A program made the position numbers and the translations under genes. 60,236 nucleotides of DNA from Labrenzia sp. 011 (GTDB lineage Bacteria > Pseudomonadota > Alphaproteobacteria > Rhizobiales > Stappiaceae): the NCBI RefSeq assembly GCF_003075075.1, contig NZ_QCYM01000026.1:1-60236 (forward strand), written 5' to 3'. Below are positions 26,416 through 36,164 of the stretch, piece after piece; position 1 is the stretch's first letter, and every line of letters starts with the position of its first letter. The notes under the pieces were generated by a model. That model saw only the letters and a list, made by a program, of their open reading frames with translations. It ran no database searches and was not told where the DNA came from.

Positions 26416-27342
26416 TCAGCGACGGATCTTGGCGGAGAAAAGACCTTCCGGGCGCAGCATCAGGATGCCGACCACGGTCAGGAGCGTGAGGACCTTGGCC
26501 ATGGAGCCGGACAGGAAGAACTCCATGGTCGACTGTGCCTGGCTGATGGCGAAGGAAGAGGCGATGGTGCCGAGCAGGCTGGCCGCACCGCCGAAGACGA
26601 CGATCAGGAAGGTGTCGACGATGTAGAGCTGGCCCGCAGTCGGCCCGGTGGAGCCGATCATGGTGAAGGCGCTGCCCGCCACGCCGGCGATGCCGCAGCC
26701 GAGAGCGAAGGTCATCCGATCCACCTTTTCCGTGTTTATGCCGACCGCGCCGGCCATCACCCGGTTCTGCACCACGGCCCGGGACTGCATGCCCGTGCGG
26801 GAGCGGAACATCAGGAAATAGACGCTGACCGCGATCACCAGCGTCAGCACCATCACGAAGATGCCGTTGATCGGGATCTCGATGATGTCGGTGAGCGGTA
26901 CGGAGCCGAGCAGCCAGTTGGGCAGGGTCACGCCGACCTCGCGGGCGCCGAAGATCGAGCGGTAGGCCTGCTGCAGGATGAGGCTCAGGCCCCAGGTGGC
27001 CAGCAGCGTATCGAGCGGCCTGCGGTAGAGATGGCGGATCAGGGACCATTCCACCAGCGCTCCGAGCGCGCCGGCGACGACAAAGGCCAGGATCATGGCG
27101 AAGAAGAAATAGACGCCGAACAATGCGGGAATGAACGTTTCGACGAAGTTGGAGCACAGATAGGTGACATAGGCGCCGAGGATCATGAACTCGCCATGCG
27201 CCATGTTGATAACGCCCATCTGACCGAAGATGATTGCCAGACCGAGAGCCATCAGAACGAAGACGGAAAACAGGATCAGTCCGGCAAAGCCCTGCATGGC
27301 GAAAATGGACCCGAGTTCTGTCCATGAATAATCGGCGAACAT
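26416..27342 (-). CDS. urtB: Urea/amide ABC transporter permease UrtB
   Basis: The 308-aa permease has the LivH-like hallmark GLAIIFGQMGVINMAHGEFMILGAY and the REVGVTLPNWLLGSVPL insertion characteristic of UrtB. I prefer the ATG at 27342 (GGAG 8 bases upstream); a GTG two codons earlier (27348) is the alternative. The gap to urtA upstream carries three hairpins. Confidence 0.93.
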   Translation of the reverse strand: MFADYSWTELGSIFAMQGFAGLILFSVFVLMALGLAIIFGQMGVINMAHGEFMILGAYVTYLCSNFVETFIPALFGVYFFFAMILAFVVAGALGALVEWSLIRHLYRRPLDTLLATWGLSLILQQAYRSIFGAREVGVTLPNWLLGSVPLTDIIEIPINGIFVMVLTLVIAVSVYFLMFRSRTGMQSRAVVQNRVMAGAVGINTEKVDRMTFALGCGIAGVAGSAFTMIGSTGPTAGQLYIVDTFLIVVFGGAASLLGTIASSFAISQAQSTMEFFLSGSMAKVLTLLTVVGILMLRPEGLFSAKIRR

Positions 27343-27421
27343 GTGCACGTCTCCATGCTGCGGGGCGGCGGTCGCAAGCGCGCCCCTTCATCGGGAAGAA
27401 ATCTGGAAAGTGTCGGTGTGG

Positions 27422-27506
27422 GGCGCTGCGCAGGCTGCATCCGCGCAGCGCCTCTTCGGGTGCCCGTCCGCGAGGAAAGCGGACGGTTCTTCCCCGTCTC
27501 TCGGGG
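27422..27506 (-). terminator. Three consecutive hairpins between urtA and urtB
   Basis: GGCGCTGCGC/GCGCAGCGCC (27422-27431 with 27443-27452), CCGTCCGC/GCGGACGG (27464-27471 with 27479-27486) and TCCCCG/CGGGGA (27491-27496 with 27502-27507) are stacked in the 178-base gap. None ends in a strong U-tract on the minus strand, so partial termination or stabilisation of the urtA message is the likelier role. Confidence 0.6.
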
Positions 27507-27526
27507 AGAGGTCAGTCAGCCAGGGC

Positions 27527-28780
27527 TTACTGGTAACCTTCTGGGAAGGGATCCGGCTCCATCAGGTCGGCGGTCTCATAGACCAGCTCATACTGACCGT
27601 CGGGCTTGGCGAGGCCGATGCGGGTCTTGGACCACAGATGATGGTTCTCGTGGACGCGGACATAGCCTTCCGGCGCTGTCGTCAGTTCGATGCCCGGAGA
27701 TGCAAGACGCACCTTGTCGATGTCGAAGCTTCCGGCCTTCTCGACCGCCGCCTTCCAGAGCCAGGGGCCGAGATAGGCGGCCTGGGTCACATCGCCGATG
27801 ACGATGTCGTCGCCCCACCTTTCCTTGAAGGCGCTGACGAAATCCTTGTTGTTCTCATTGTCGAGGGACTGGAAGTATTTCATCGCGGCATAGGCGCCCT
27901 CGATGTTTTCCCCGCCGATGCCGCGGATTTCATCTTCCGTGACGGAGATGGTGAGCAGAACCGGCTTTTCCTTGGTCATGTCGATGCCGGCCGCCTTGAG
28001 CTGCTTGTAGAAGGCAACATTCGAGCCGCCCACGACGATCGCGTAGATCACGTCCGGCTTCTTCAGCTTGATCTTGTTGATCACCGAGTTGAACTGGGTA
28101 TGGCCGAGCGGATAATACTCTTCACCGACGACCTTCATGCCCAGCTTCTCGATGTGCTTGCGGGCAATCTTGTTGGAGGTGCGCGGCCAGATGTAGTCGG
28201 AGCCGAGCAGGTAGAAGCTCTTGGCGCCCTTTTCCTTGGCGACCCAGTCGATGCCGGCGAGGATCTGCTGGGTGGCTTCCTGGCCGGTGTAGATCACGTT
28301 GGGTGACTGCTCCAGGCCTTCGTAGAAGGTGGGATAGTAGAGCATGCCGTTGTACTGCTCGAAGACCGGCAGGACGGCCTTGCGCGAGGCGGAGGTCCAG
28401 CAGCCGAAGACCGCGGCAACCTTGTCGCTCACCAGGAGCTTCTTGGCTTTTTCAGCAAAGGTGGGCCAGTCCGAGCCGCCGTCTTCCTGAATGTATTCGA
28501 TCTTGCGCCCGAGGACACCGCCCATGGCATTGATCTGCTCGATCGCGAGCTTTTCCGCCTGTACCGATCCGGTTTCGGAAATCGCCATGGTGCCGGTGAC
28601 GGAATGCAGGATGCCCACCTTCACCGTGTCTTCGGTGACCGCAAGACCGGTCGTGTTCACGTCATCGGCGTGCACAGGCGCAATGGCGCCGGCGGTAACC
28701 AGCATCGCCGCGGCGGCTGTCCCCGACAGGACAGACCGGCGCGAGAGCCGGTTTTCAATCAAGTCTTTCAGACGTCGCAT
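27527..28780 (-). CDS. urtA: Urea/short-chain amide ABC substrate-binding protein UrtA
   Basis: The 417-aa periplasmic protein starts MRRLKDLIENRLSRRSVLSG, a Tat-like twin-arginine signal followed by a hydrophobic stretch and APVHADD. The mature part holds UrtA hallmarks GCWTSASRKAVLPVFEQYNG and LYYPTFYEGLEQSPNV, which are the urea/amide-binding region of this subfamily. The ATG at 28780 follows GGAGGGG 8 bases upstream. It begins the urtABCDE-fmdAB operon and is divergent from the permease-kinase gene. Confidence 0.94.
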   Translation of the reverse strand: MRRLKDLIENRLSRRSVLSGTAAAAMLVTAGAIAPVHADDVNTTGLAVTEDTVKVGILHSVTGTMAISETGSVQAEKLAIEQINAMGGVLGRKIEYIQEDGGSDWPTFAEKAKKLLVSDKVAAVFGCWTSASRKAVLPVFEQYNGMLYYPTFYEGLEQSPNVIYTGQEATQQILAGIDWVAKEKGAKSFYLLGSDYIWPRTSNKIARKHIEKLGMKVVGEEYYPLGHTQFNSVINKIKLKKPDVIYAIVVGGSNVAFYKQLKAAGIDMTKEKPVLLTISVTEDEIRGIGGENIEGAYAAMKYFQSLDNENNKDFVSAFKERWGDDIVIGDVTQAAYLGPWLWKAAVEKAGSFDIDKVRLASPGIELTTAPEGYVRVHENHHLWSKTRIGLAKPDGQYELVYETADLMEPDPFPEGYQ

Positions 28781-29233
28781 TCTTGGACCCCTCCGTGTTT
28801 GAGGTTGAAGCAGAGTGCCGGATGGCATCTCCGCATGGCTCAAGGCTCGTCCGAATTTGTGCACTGCCGCAATGCGTCAGTTGCTGTGGGTTAATTGACT
28901 TATTTCGCAGGATGCTGATGTATGAAATAATTCAAGGTTTGCGTTTCGTATTGTTGGTATTCTTTTGCGGGTAATACTTGATTTGTTTAAATTTTCTCTG
29001 CAGTGTTCCTTCAGGAATTCTGGTTATTTCTGAGGTTGTTCAAGGAATAATGGAATTTTCCTGAGGGTGCGGGGTAAACAGGCATGAATATTGCTATAAT
29101 TCCCGATGTTGCGTGAAGCCTGAATAATTCTGCCGCTTCTGGCGGGAGAATGAGCTGTTTCCGCATGAGTTATGGTTGCGATGCACAATCGGTAGGCTTC
29201 GCAACATCGAATTCGAGATTCCAGTGGGGGTGA
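28781..29233. other. AT-rich control region between urtA and the permease-kinase gene
   Basis: About 450 bases between divergent genes, AT-rich in the centre (around 28900-29110) with T-rich runs. It is the natural place for promoters of both the urt-fmd operon and the sensor kinase. I saw no unambiguous operator or riboswitch. Confidence 0.5.
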
Positions 29234-32200
29234 ATGGCAAGTCATCAGCGGGTCGTCCGCCTGCGTCGTACCTACAATCAATGGGTGGCCAACCAGACCC
29301 TGGAAGACTTCGCGCTGCGCTTCACCGCGAAAGCGGCGCGCCGCTGGTCGCCGGTCTGGGTCGCCAATACGGCGCTTGGCGCCATATCCTTTCTTGCCCT
29401 CGAGGCCATCGGGGCGTCCATCACCTACAATTACGGCTTCACCAATGCGGTTTCGTCGATTCTGGTGGTGGGCCTGATCATCTTCATTACCGGGCTGCCG
29501 ATTGCGTTCTATGCGGTGAAATACGGCGTCGATATCGACCTGCTGACCCGCGGCGCGGGCTTCGGCTATATCGGCTCGACGGTGACCTCGCTGATCTATG
29601 CCAGTTTCACCTTCATCTTCTTCGCGCTGGAAGCGGCCATCATGGCCACCGCGCTGGAGCTGTTCTTCAATGTGCCGCTCAACATCGGCTATCTGGTCTG
29701 CACACTGGTGATCATCCCGCTGGTGATTTACGGGATCACCCTGATCAGCCGCCTTCAGATTTACACCCAGCCGATCTGGATCGTGCTGCAGCTTCTGCCG
29801 TTTGCGTTTCTGGCCTGGCAGGGTCTGGCGCCGCTGGAGGAGTGGCGGAGTTTTTCGGGACGCTTCGGGGACGAGGGAGGGCGTTTCGATCTGCTGCTGT
29901 TCGGAGCCGCCAGTGCCGTCCTGTTCTCCCTGATCGCCCAGATCGGCGAACAGGTGGATTTCCTCCGGTTCCTGCCGAGAAAGCGAAGCGGGCAGAAACT
30001 CAAATGGTGGCTGGCGATGCTGGCGGCGGGGCCTGGCTGGATCGTGGTCGGAACCGTCAAGCTGCTGTTCGGATCCTTCCTGGTGGTGGTGGCGCTGCAG
30101 AGCGGTCTCAGTCCCGACAAGGCCGTGGAGCCGACGCATATGTATCTGGTCGCCTTTACCAGGGCGACGACGCCGGAAGTGGCTGTCGCCCTGACGGGGC
30201 TCTTCGTGATCGTCTGCCAGATCAAGATCAACGTCACCAATTCCTACGCGGGCTCGATCGCCTGGTCGAATTTCTTCTCGCGTCTGACACACAGTCACCC
30301 GGGCCGGGTGGTCTGGCTGGTGTTCAATGTGGTGATCGCCCTCGCGCTGATGGAGCTGGGGGTCTACAAGGCGCTCGAGCGCACGCTGGGTCTCTATTCC
30401 GTGGTGGCGGTCGCCTGGATCGGGGCGCTCTTCGCCGATCTGGTGATCAACAAGCCGCTCGGCCTGAGCCCGCCTCATATCGAGTTCAAGCGGGCCCATC
30501 TCTACGACATCAATCCGGTCGGACTGGGGTCGATGACCGTTGCCAGCGTGACCGCGCTGGTCGCCTATTCCGGAGTGTTCGGCCAGACGGCTCATGCGCT
30601 TGCCAGCTATATCGCCCTGATCGTGGCCATCGTTCTGGCGCCGGTGATCGCCTATGCGACCAAGGGGCGTTACTATATCGCCCGGCAGCCCGAACCTGCG
30701 GCACAGGGCGCGGAGGCCCGGAAACTGTCCCTGCGCTGCTGCATCTGCGAGCATTCCTTCGAGCACGAGGACATGGCGCATTGTCCGGTCTATTCCGGTC
30801 CGATCTGTTCGCTGTGCTGTTCCCTGGATGCGCGCTGCGAGGACGACTGCAAGGAAAACGCGCGCATCGGAGATCAGGTGAAGGCGCTGTTGCATGCGTT
30901 GCTGCCGACGGATGTGGTCGGCTGGATCAGCTCGCGTCTCGGCATCTATCTGTCCGTGATGACGGTCGTCACCGTGTCGCTCGGGGCGATCCTGTCGCTG
31001 GTCTATGTCGAGGCGAACACGCTGGGCTCGGATGCCAGCCGCGAGGGCATCGGCGGGGCCTTGACCCAGGTGTTCTTCATCCTGCTGGTGATCTCGGGCG
31101 TGATGGCCTGGCTGTTCGTACTGGTTCACGAAAGCCGCAAGTTCGCCAATGAGGAAACGCGCCGCCAGACCAGTCTGCTGATGCGCGAGATCCGGGCGCA
31201 CAAGCGCACGGATGCGAAGCTCCAGAAGGCCAAGGAAGCGGCGGAATCGGCCAATGAGGCGAAGAGCCGCTACGTGGTGGGCATCAGCCACGAGCTGCGC
31301 TCTCCTCTCAACGCCATTGCCGGCTACGCACAGCTGATGGGCAAGGATCCGGCAATCCCGGTGCACCGGCGCGATGCGGTCAAGGTGATCCAGAATTCGG
31401 CCGGTCATCTCGCCGGACTGATCGAGGGGCTACTGGATATTTCCAAGATCGAGGCAGGGCATCTGACGATCTACAGGGAACGCTTCAACCTGCATGAATA
31501 CCTGCAGCAGATCGTCGGCATGTTCCGGCTTCAGGCCGATGCCAAGGCGCTGCAGTTCAGTTTTCTGCCCGCGGACAACCTGCCGGTCCATGTGTTCGGT
31601 GACGAAAAGCGGCTGCGGCAGGTCCTGATCAATCTCCTGTCCAATGCGATCAAATGGACGGACAGCGGGAGTGTCAGTCTGAAGGTGACCTATCACAGCC
31701 AGGTGGCCGAGTTCTCGGTGACCGACACCGGCATCGGTATCGCCCCGGAAAACCTGGAGCGGATCTTCAATCCCTTCGAGCGGATCGAGGCGGAGGGCCA
31801 GGTTCCCGTGCCTGGCACCGGACTCGGGTTGACCATCACCAAGCTGCTCAGCGAAGTGATGGGCGGGGATATCCGGGTGGAGAGCGAGCCGGGCAGGGGC
31901 AGCTGCTTCAAGGTGCGCATGCTTCTGAGTGCGGCCGAGGCGCCGGTGCGGAATCTCAAGAGCGAAAAGCCGATCGCCGGATATCACGGTCCGGTTCAGA
32001 CGATCATGGTGGTGGACGATGATGCCACCCAGCGGGCCCTGATCCGGGACTTTCTGACGCCGCTCGGCTTCAAGGTTCTGACGGCTCCGGGCGGGCAGAC
32101 CTGTCTGGACATGGTCGCCGAGGAAAGCCCGGATGCCTTTCTGCTGGATATCAGCATGCCGGGAATGAGCGGCTGGAGGCTGGCGCGGAAGTTGCGCGAG

Positions 32201-32647
32201 AGCGGGCATGGCGATGCGGTGATCATCATGATTTCGGCGAATGCGGACGACAGCGGCCGCGACCCGCTGCACCGGATCTATCACGACGATTACCTGGTCA
32301 AGCCCATGCGGCTGAACAAGCTTCTGGAAAAACTGCACGATGGTCTGAAACTGGCATGGCGGACGGATGAACCGCAGAACCGGCCGGGGCTGCAGGAGGC
32401 GACGATCGCCGGGGCACCGGTTTTCAGCCGCTCCGCGCTGCCGTCGGAGGAAAGTCTCGGCATGCTGAAACAGCTCAGCAGCATCGGCTATGTGCGCGGC
32501 ATCCGGGCCAAGCTGGATGACATCGAGGCCCATGAACCGCATGCGGCAGACTTTGTCGCCCACATGCGGGAGCTGATTCGCGAATTCGACCTGACCCGAT
32601 ATGACAAGCTACTGGAGAGGCTCGGACATGATCATGAACGCTCCTAG
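29234..32647 (+). CDS. Hybrid sensor kinase with N-terminal NCS1-like permease domain, cysteine-rich module, HisKA-HATPase and receiver
   Basis: The 1137-aa protein has an N-terminal half (residues about 25-480) with about 12 hydrophobic segments that resembles NCS1 cytosine/purine permeases (DLLTRGAGFGYIGSTVTS, ITLISRLQIYTQPIW). Residues 500-540 are cysteine-rich (C502, C503, C505, then CPVYSGPICSLCCSLDARCEDDC). Two further hydrophobic segments (about 570-640) lead into a HisKA helix with His686 in ISHELRSPLN, an ATPase domain (N box LLSNAIKW, G boxes DTGIGI and GTGLGL) and a receiver with Asp972 in LLDISMPG. A helical C-terminal extension ends the protein. It is divergent from urtA and precedes a LuxR regulator by overlap, so I infer control of nitrogen-solute genes. 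The permease family call is tentative. Confidence 0.85.
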   Translation: MASHQRVVRLRRTYNQWVANQTLEDFALRFTAKAARRWSPVWVANTALGAISFLALEAIGASITYNYGFTNAVSSILVVGLIIFITGLPIAFYAVKYGVDIDLLTRGAGFGYIGSTVTSLIYASFTFIFFALEAAIMATALELFFNVPLNIGYLVCTLVIIPLVIYGITLISRLQIYTQPIWIVLQLLPFAFLAWQGLAPLEEWRSFSGRFGDEGGRFDLLLFGAASAVLFSLIAQIGEQVDFLRFLPRKRSGQKLKWWLAMLAAGPGWIVVGTVKLLFGSFLVVVALQSGLSPDKAVEPTHMYLVAFTRATTPEVAVALTGLFVIVCQIKINVTNSYAGSIAWSNFFSRLTHSHPGRVVWLVFNVVIALALMELGVYKALERTLGLYSVVAVAWIGALFADLVINKPLGLSPPHIEFKRAHLYDINPVGLGSMTVASVTALVAYSGVFGQTAHALASYIALIVAIVLAPVIAYATKGRYYIARQPEPAAQGAEARKLSLRCCICEHSFEHEDMAHCPVYSGPICSLCCSLDARCEDDCKENARIGDQVKALLHALLPTDVVGWISSRLGIYLSVMTVVTVSLGAILSLVYVEANTLGSDASREGIGGALTQVFFILLVISGVMAWLFVLVHESRKFANEETRRQTSLLMREIRAHKRTDAKLQKAKEAAESANEAKSRYVVGISHELRSPLNAIAGYAQLMGKDPAIPVHRRDAVKVIQNSAGHLAGLIEGLLDISKIEAGHLTIYRERFNLHEYLQQIVGMFRLQADAKALQFSFLPADNLPVHVFGDEKRLRQVLINLLSNAIKWTDSGSVSLKVTYHSQVAEFSVTDTGIGIAPENLERIFNPFERIEAEGQVPVPGTGLGLTITKLLSEVMGGDIRVESEPGRGSCFKVRMLLSAAEAPVRNLKSEKPIAGYHGPVQTIMVVDDDATQRALIRDFLTPLGFKVLTAPGGQTCLDMVAEESPDAFLLDISMPGMSGWRLARKLRESGHGDAVIIMISANADDSGRDPLHRIYHDDYLVKPMRLNKLLEKLHDGLKLAWRTDEPQNRPGLQEATIAGAPVFSRSALPSEESLGMLKQLSSIGYVRGIRAKLDDIEAHEPHAADFVAHMRELIREFDLTRYDKLLERLGHDHERS

Positions 32648-33557
32648 CGAGACCGTGCTGGTTGTTGACGATACGCCGTCATCACTGGGGATGCTGACAG
32701 ATGCACTGGAAGAGGCCGGTTACACGGTGCTGGTGGCACAGGACGGAAGGAAGGCGCTCGACATCGTCGGACGGGTGACCCCGAGTGCGATCCTGATGGA
32801 TGCCGTCATGCCGGACATGGACGGTTTCGAGACCAGCAAGCGGCTGAAGGCCTTCGAAGCCCTTCGGGATGTGCCGGTCCTGTTCATGACCGGACTGAGC
32901 GAGACCGAACATATCGTGCGTGGTCTGGAGGCCGGCGGTGTCGACTACATCACCAAGCCCGTGGATCCGGAAGAACTGATCGCCCGCCTGCGCGTCCACA
33001 TTGCGAATGCCCGCAATTCGCACAGCGCCCATGTGGCGCTGGATGCGTCCGGCAGATTCCTTCTGTCGGTGGATCTGTCCGGGAACATCTGCTGGGCAAC
33101 GCCCCAGGCTCTCGAGCTGATCGAGGGGCGTGCGGATGGAGAAACCGTCTCCGGCGGCAAGCTTCCCGCGTCCACGGTCGAGTGGCTGCGACAGCTGCTG
33201 CTCGATTCGGGCAAGGCGCCGCAGATGGGGCGCGATACCGTCGCCTGCATGGCCGGGCGCGAGTTGCGGTTCAGCTATGCCGGGGTGATCAGCACCACGG
33301 AACACCTGTTGAGGGTCGTGGAGGTGGCCGGAGGCGAGCCGTCGGAGGTGCTCAGGGCGGCCTTCAAGCTGACCGAGCGCGAGGCAGAGGTGCTGAGCTG
33401 GATCGCGAACGGCAAGTCGAACAAGGAAATCGCCGCGATCTTGGAGATGAGCCCGAGAACGGTCAACAAGCATCTGGACCGGATCTTCGGCAAGCTGGGG
33501 GTGGAGAACCGCACCTCGGCGGCCATCCTGTCTCTCAGGAAGCTGCTGGAGCAGTGA
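32628..33557 (+). CDS. LuxR-type response regulator
   Basis: The 309-aa protein has an N-terminal receiver (VLVVDDTPSS acidic pocket, phospho-acceptor in ILMDAVMPDMDGF, lysine in YITKPVDPEEL), a PAS-like middle part (LDASGRFLLSVDLSGNICWATPQALELI) and a C-terminal LuxR helix-turn-helix (LTEREAEVLSWIANGKSNKEIAAILEMSPRTVNKHLDRIF). The ATG at 32628 has GGAGAGG 6 bases upstream and overlaps the kinase gene by 20 bases, marking it as the cognate regulator. Its targets probably include the divergent urt-fmd operon, by position only. Confidence 0.92.
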   Translation: MIMNAPSETVLVVDDTPSSLGMLTDALEEAGYTVLVAQDGRKALDIVGRVTPSAILMDAVMPDMDGFETSKRLKAFEALRDVPVLFMTGLSETEHIVRGLEAGGVDYITKPVDPEELIARLRVHIANARNSHSAHVALDASGRFLLSVDLSGNICWATPQALELIEGRADGETVSGGKLPASTVEWLRQLLLDSGKAPQMGRDTVACMAGRELRFSYAGVISTTEHLLRVVEVAGGEPSEVLRAAFKLTEREAEVLSWIANGKSNKEIAAILEMSPRTVNKHLDRIFGKLGVENRTSAAILSLRKLLEQ

Positions 33558-33601
33558 GGCTGCAGCCTATTGCGGCGGGTGCCGGAGAGGCATAGGTGCG
33601 C

Positions 33602-33632
33602 CATGCACCCCATGCACCCCATGCACGCCATG
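33602..33632. repeat. Short ATGCACCCC tandem repeat
   Basis: Three near-identical 9-base units (ATGCACCCC, ATGCACCCC, ATGCACGCC) followed by ATGG lie in the gap after the LuxR gene. Read on the minus strand they would encode Gly-Val-His repeats in a 71-codon frame with poor coding character. The tract is probably non-coding. Confidence 0.6.
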
Positions 33633-33808
33633 GTGCGCGGCGTGGTCGTTCTCCCGGGGCTTGCGCTTGGCCGGCAGATAAGCGGCAGCGAAGCTGTGCG
33701 GGCCATCGCGATCAAGGGCTTTGCGCGACAATGAACGGGGAGGGCGGAGCGCGGCAAGAACCGCAGTCCGCCCGCCAGGCACCGTGTCGCTTGAGCGGTT
33801 GTTTCCGC

Positions 33809-34663
33809 TCAGCGCATGAGCAGGATCGGAACCTTGCAGGTGCGTATCATTTCGGATGTGGTCGAGCCGATGATCAGGTTGCGGATCCGGGAGTGTCCGT
33901 AGGCCCCCATGACGACCAGATCGAACCCCTTTTCCTCGACCAGCTTGCCGAGCGTGCTTTCCGCCTTGCCGCTCTCGACGAGGATTTCGGCGTCGAAGCC
34001 GCCGGCTGCGAGGATCGAGCGGGCATTTTCGAGGGCCTTGCGAATGTCGGGTGTTTCCGCCCCGGAGAAGGCCAGCGTGACCGGCAGGTCCGCAAGCAGC
34101 CTGTTGCGCGCCAGATAGTCAACCGCCTTCAGCGCGGACTGGCCGCCGTCGAAGGCGATCAGGACGTTGGTGACCGGACTGAATTCCCGGTTGGCGACAA
34201 AGACCGGCTTGCTGCTCGAACGCACCACCCGTTCCAGGTTCGACCCGAGGTGGAGCTTGGCGAAATCCGCCGCTTCGCCGCGTTTGCCGATGACGATCAT
34301 GTCACCGGTGTCTTCCTTGGCGAGGAGGGTTTCGACAAGATCTCCCTGCCGCAGCCGTGTTTCCACGGTTACCCCTTCGGCCTCGATGATCGCCTGGGCA
34401 TCTTCGAGGATCGCCCGGCCCTGGGCGTGGGCGAGCTTGGCGCGCCTCGTGTCGAGCTCGCTCAGCTCTTCCAGGATGTGGGAGCGGGCGCCGAGCTCGA
34501 TCGCTCCGCTGAGATCCTGGTGGTCGACACCGTCGCGCCGGCCGAGGACGTGATAGATCTTGACCGTGGCGTCGATGCGCTTCGCGATCCACGCTGCATA
34601 GTGGCAGACGCTTTGCGAGTATTTCGAACCGTCGACCAGGGCAATCAATGTGCCTGTTTTCAT
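33809..34663 (-). CDS. Tandem-domain universal stress protein
   Basis: The 284-aa protein contains two Usp domains. The first (1 to about 155) starts TLIALVDGSKYSQSV and ends DMIVIGKRGEAADFAKLHLGSNLERVVRSS; the second (about 165-284) ends VVMGAYGHSRIRNLIIGSTTSEMIR, carrying the G-x2-G-x9-GS/T-type ATP-binding loop. Such proteins bind nucleotides and act in stress or anion-transport regulation. It is 10 bases downstream of the SulP transporter in the same operon, a frequent pairing. A 7-bp stem (33792-33811) overlaps its stop codon. Confidence 0.93.
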   Translation of the reverse strand: MKTGTLIALVDGSKYSQSVCHYAAWIAKRIDATVKIYHVLGRRDGVDHQDLSGAIELGARSHILEELSELDTRRAKLAHAQGRAILEDAQAIIEAEGVTVETRLRQGDLVETLLAKEDTGDMIVIGKRGEAADFAKLHLGSNLERVVRSSSKPVFVANREFSPVTNVLIAFDGGQSALKAVDYLARNRLLADLPVTLAFSGAETPDIRKALENARSILAAGGFDAEILVESGKAESTLGKLVEEKGFDLVVMGAYGHSRIRNLIIGSTTSEMIRTCKVPILLMR

Positions 34664-34673
34664 GTGAGCCTCC

Positions 34674-36164
34674 CTAATGCCCCAGCAGTTTTTCCATGGC
34701 GCCCGGCTTGTCGTGGATCGCGAGGCTGTCGACGATGGTTTCCGATGCCTCGTTCATTCCGACAATATCCACTTCCGCGCCTTCGCGGCGGAATTTCAGG
34801 ACCGCCATGTCGAGCGCGGCGACGGACGAGATGTCCCAGATATGAGCACGGCTGACGTCGATCGTCACCTTCTCGGGGGCTTCCTTGAAGTCGAGTCCCT
34901 TCATGAAATCTTCCGAGGAGGCGAAGAACAGCTGTCCCTTGATCTGGTAGGTCCTGTGCCGGCCGTCCGGACTGATCGTCGACGTCACGCGGAAGATCTG
35001 CGAGATCTTCCAGGCGAAGAACAGGCCGGAGAGAAGCACGCCGACGAGAACGCCGATGGCGAGGTTGTGGGTGTAGACCACGAAGAACACCGTCGCCAGC
35101 ATGACGATGGAAGACGAGCGGGGATGTTCCTTCAGGTTCTTGATCGAACTCCAGGAGAACGTGCCGATCGACACCATGATCATGATCGACACCAGGGCCG
35201 CCATGGGGATCTGGCCGACCAGATCGCCCAGAACCACCACCATGAACAGGAGAAAGACCCCGGCGGCGAAGCAGGACAGGCGTCCGCGTCCGCCGGATTT
35301 CACGTTGATCATCGACTGGCCGATCATCGCGCAGCCGGCCATGCCTCCGATGAAGCCGGTGGCCGTGTTGGCAATGCCCTGGCCGATGCATTCCTGGTTG
35401 CGGTCGGACGGCGTGTCGGTGAGGTCGTCGACGATCTGCTGGGTCATCAGGCTTTCCAGCAGGCCGACGACAGCGACGGCAAGCGAATAGGGGAAGATGA
35501 TCTGCAGGGTCTCGAAGGTGAGCGGGATGTCCGGGATCAGGAAGATGGGCAGCGTGTCCGGAAGCTCGCCCATGTCACCGACCGTACGCACGTCCCAGCC
35601 GAAGATGATCGACAGCACCGTCAGCACGATGATGGTCACCAGCGGTGAGGGGATGACCCTTGTCACGCGCGGAAACAGATAGATGATCGCCAGACCGGCT
35701 GCCACGAGGGCGAAGGTCAGCAGCGGGACCCGGGAGGGATCCAGTTCCGGCAGCTGCGCGGCAAAGATCAGGATCGCAAGCGCATTGACGAATCCGGTCA
35801 TGACAGAGCGGGACACGAACCGCATCACGTAGCCGAGCTTCAGCAATCCGGCAACGATCTGCAGCAGGCCGGCAAGCACCGTTGCGGCGAGCAGATATTG
35901 CAGGCCGTAGTCCTTGACCAGCGTCACCATGAGCACTGCTGTCGCGGCGGTCGCGGCCGAGATCATGCCCGGACGGCCCCCGGTTATTGCGACGAGCACC
36001 GCGATCGAGAAGGAAGCGTACAGGCCGACCTTCGGATCGACGCCCGCGATGATGGAGAAGGCAATGGCCTCCGGGATCAGGGCGAGCGCGACGACAAGAC
36101 CCGACAGCAGGTCTGCCCGGACGTTGCCCGTCCATTGGTTTTTGTATTGAGAGAAGGAAATCAT
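34674..36164 (-). CDS. SulP-family anion transporter with STAS domain
   Basis: The 496-aa inner-membrane protein starts [20 protein letters not shown] and shows the SulP sequence [27 protein letters not shown] near residue 30 with about 10-12 membrane segments. A cytoplasmic STAS domain occupies the last ~100 residues ([21 protein letters not shown]). Substrates of this family include sulfate, bicarbonate and dicarboxylates; the coupling to a Usp gene is more typical of bicarbonate- or dicarboxylate-type members, but this is inference. The ATG at 36164 fits the family start. Confidence 0.92.
   Translation of the reverse strand: MISFSQYKNQWTGNVRADLLSGLVVALALIPEAIAFSIIAGVDPKVGLYASFSIAVLVAITGGRPGMISAATAATAVLMVTLVKDYGLQYLLAATVLAGLLQIVAGLLKLGYVMRFVSRSVMTGFVNALAILIFAAQLPELDPSRVPLLTFALVAAGLAIIYLFPRVTRVIPSPLVTIIVLTVLSIIFGWDVRTVGDMGELPDTLPIFLIPDIPLTFETLQIIFPYSLAVAVVGLLESLMTQQIVDDLTDTPSDRNQECIGQGIANTATGFIGGMAGCAMIGQSMINVKSGGRGRLSCFAAGVFLLFMVVVLGDLVGQIPMAALVSIMIMVSIGTFSWSSIKNLKEHPRSSSIVMLATVFFVVYTHNLAIGVLVGVLLSGLFFAWKISQIFRVTSTISPDGRHRTYQIKGQLFFASSEDFMKGLDFKEAPEKVTIDVSRAHIWDISSVAALDMAVLKFRREGAEVDIVGMNEASETIVDSLAIHDKPGAMEKLLGH

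Noticed and set aside
29024..31408. 794-codon minus-strand open frame
   Set aside because: Antisense to the permease-kinase gene; rich in Arg, His, Gln, Asp and Gly with no domain.
33567..33782. 71-codon minus-strand frame with Gly-Val-His repeats
   Set aside because: Starts at a GTG, lacks a ribosome-binding site that I can see, and its first half is random-looking GC-rich sequence.
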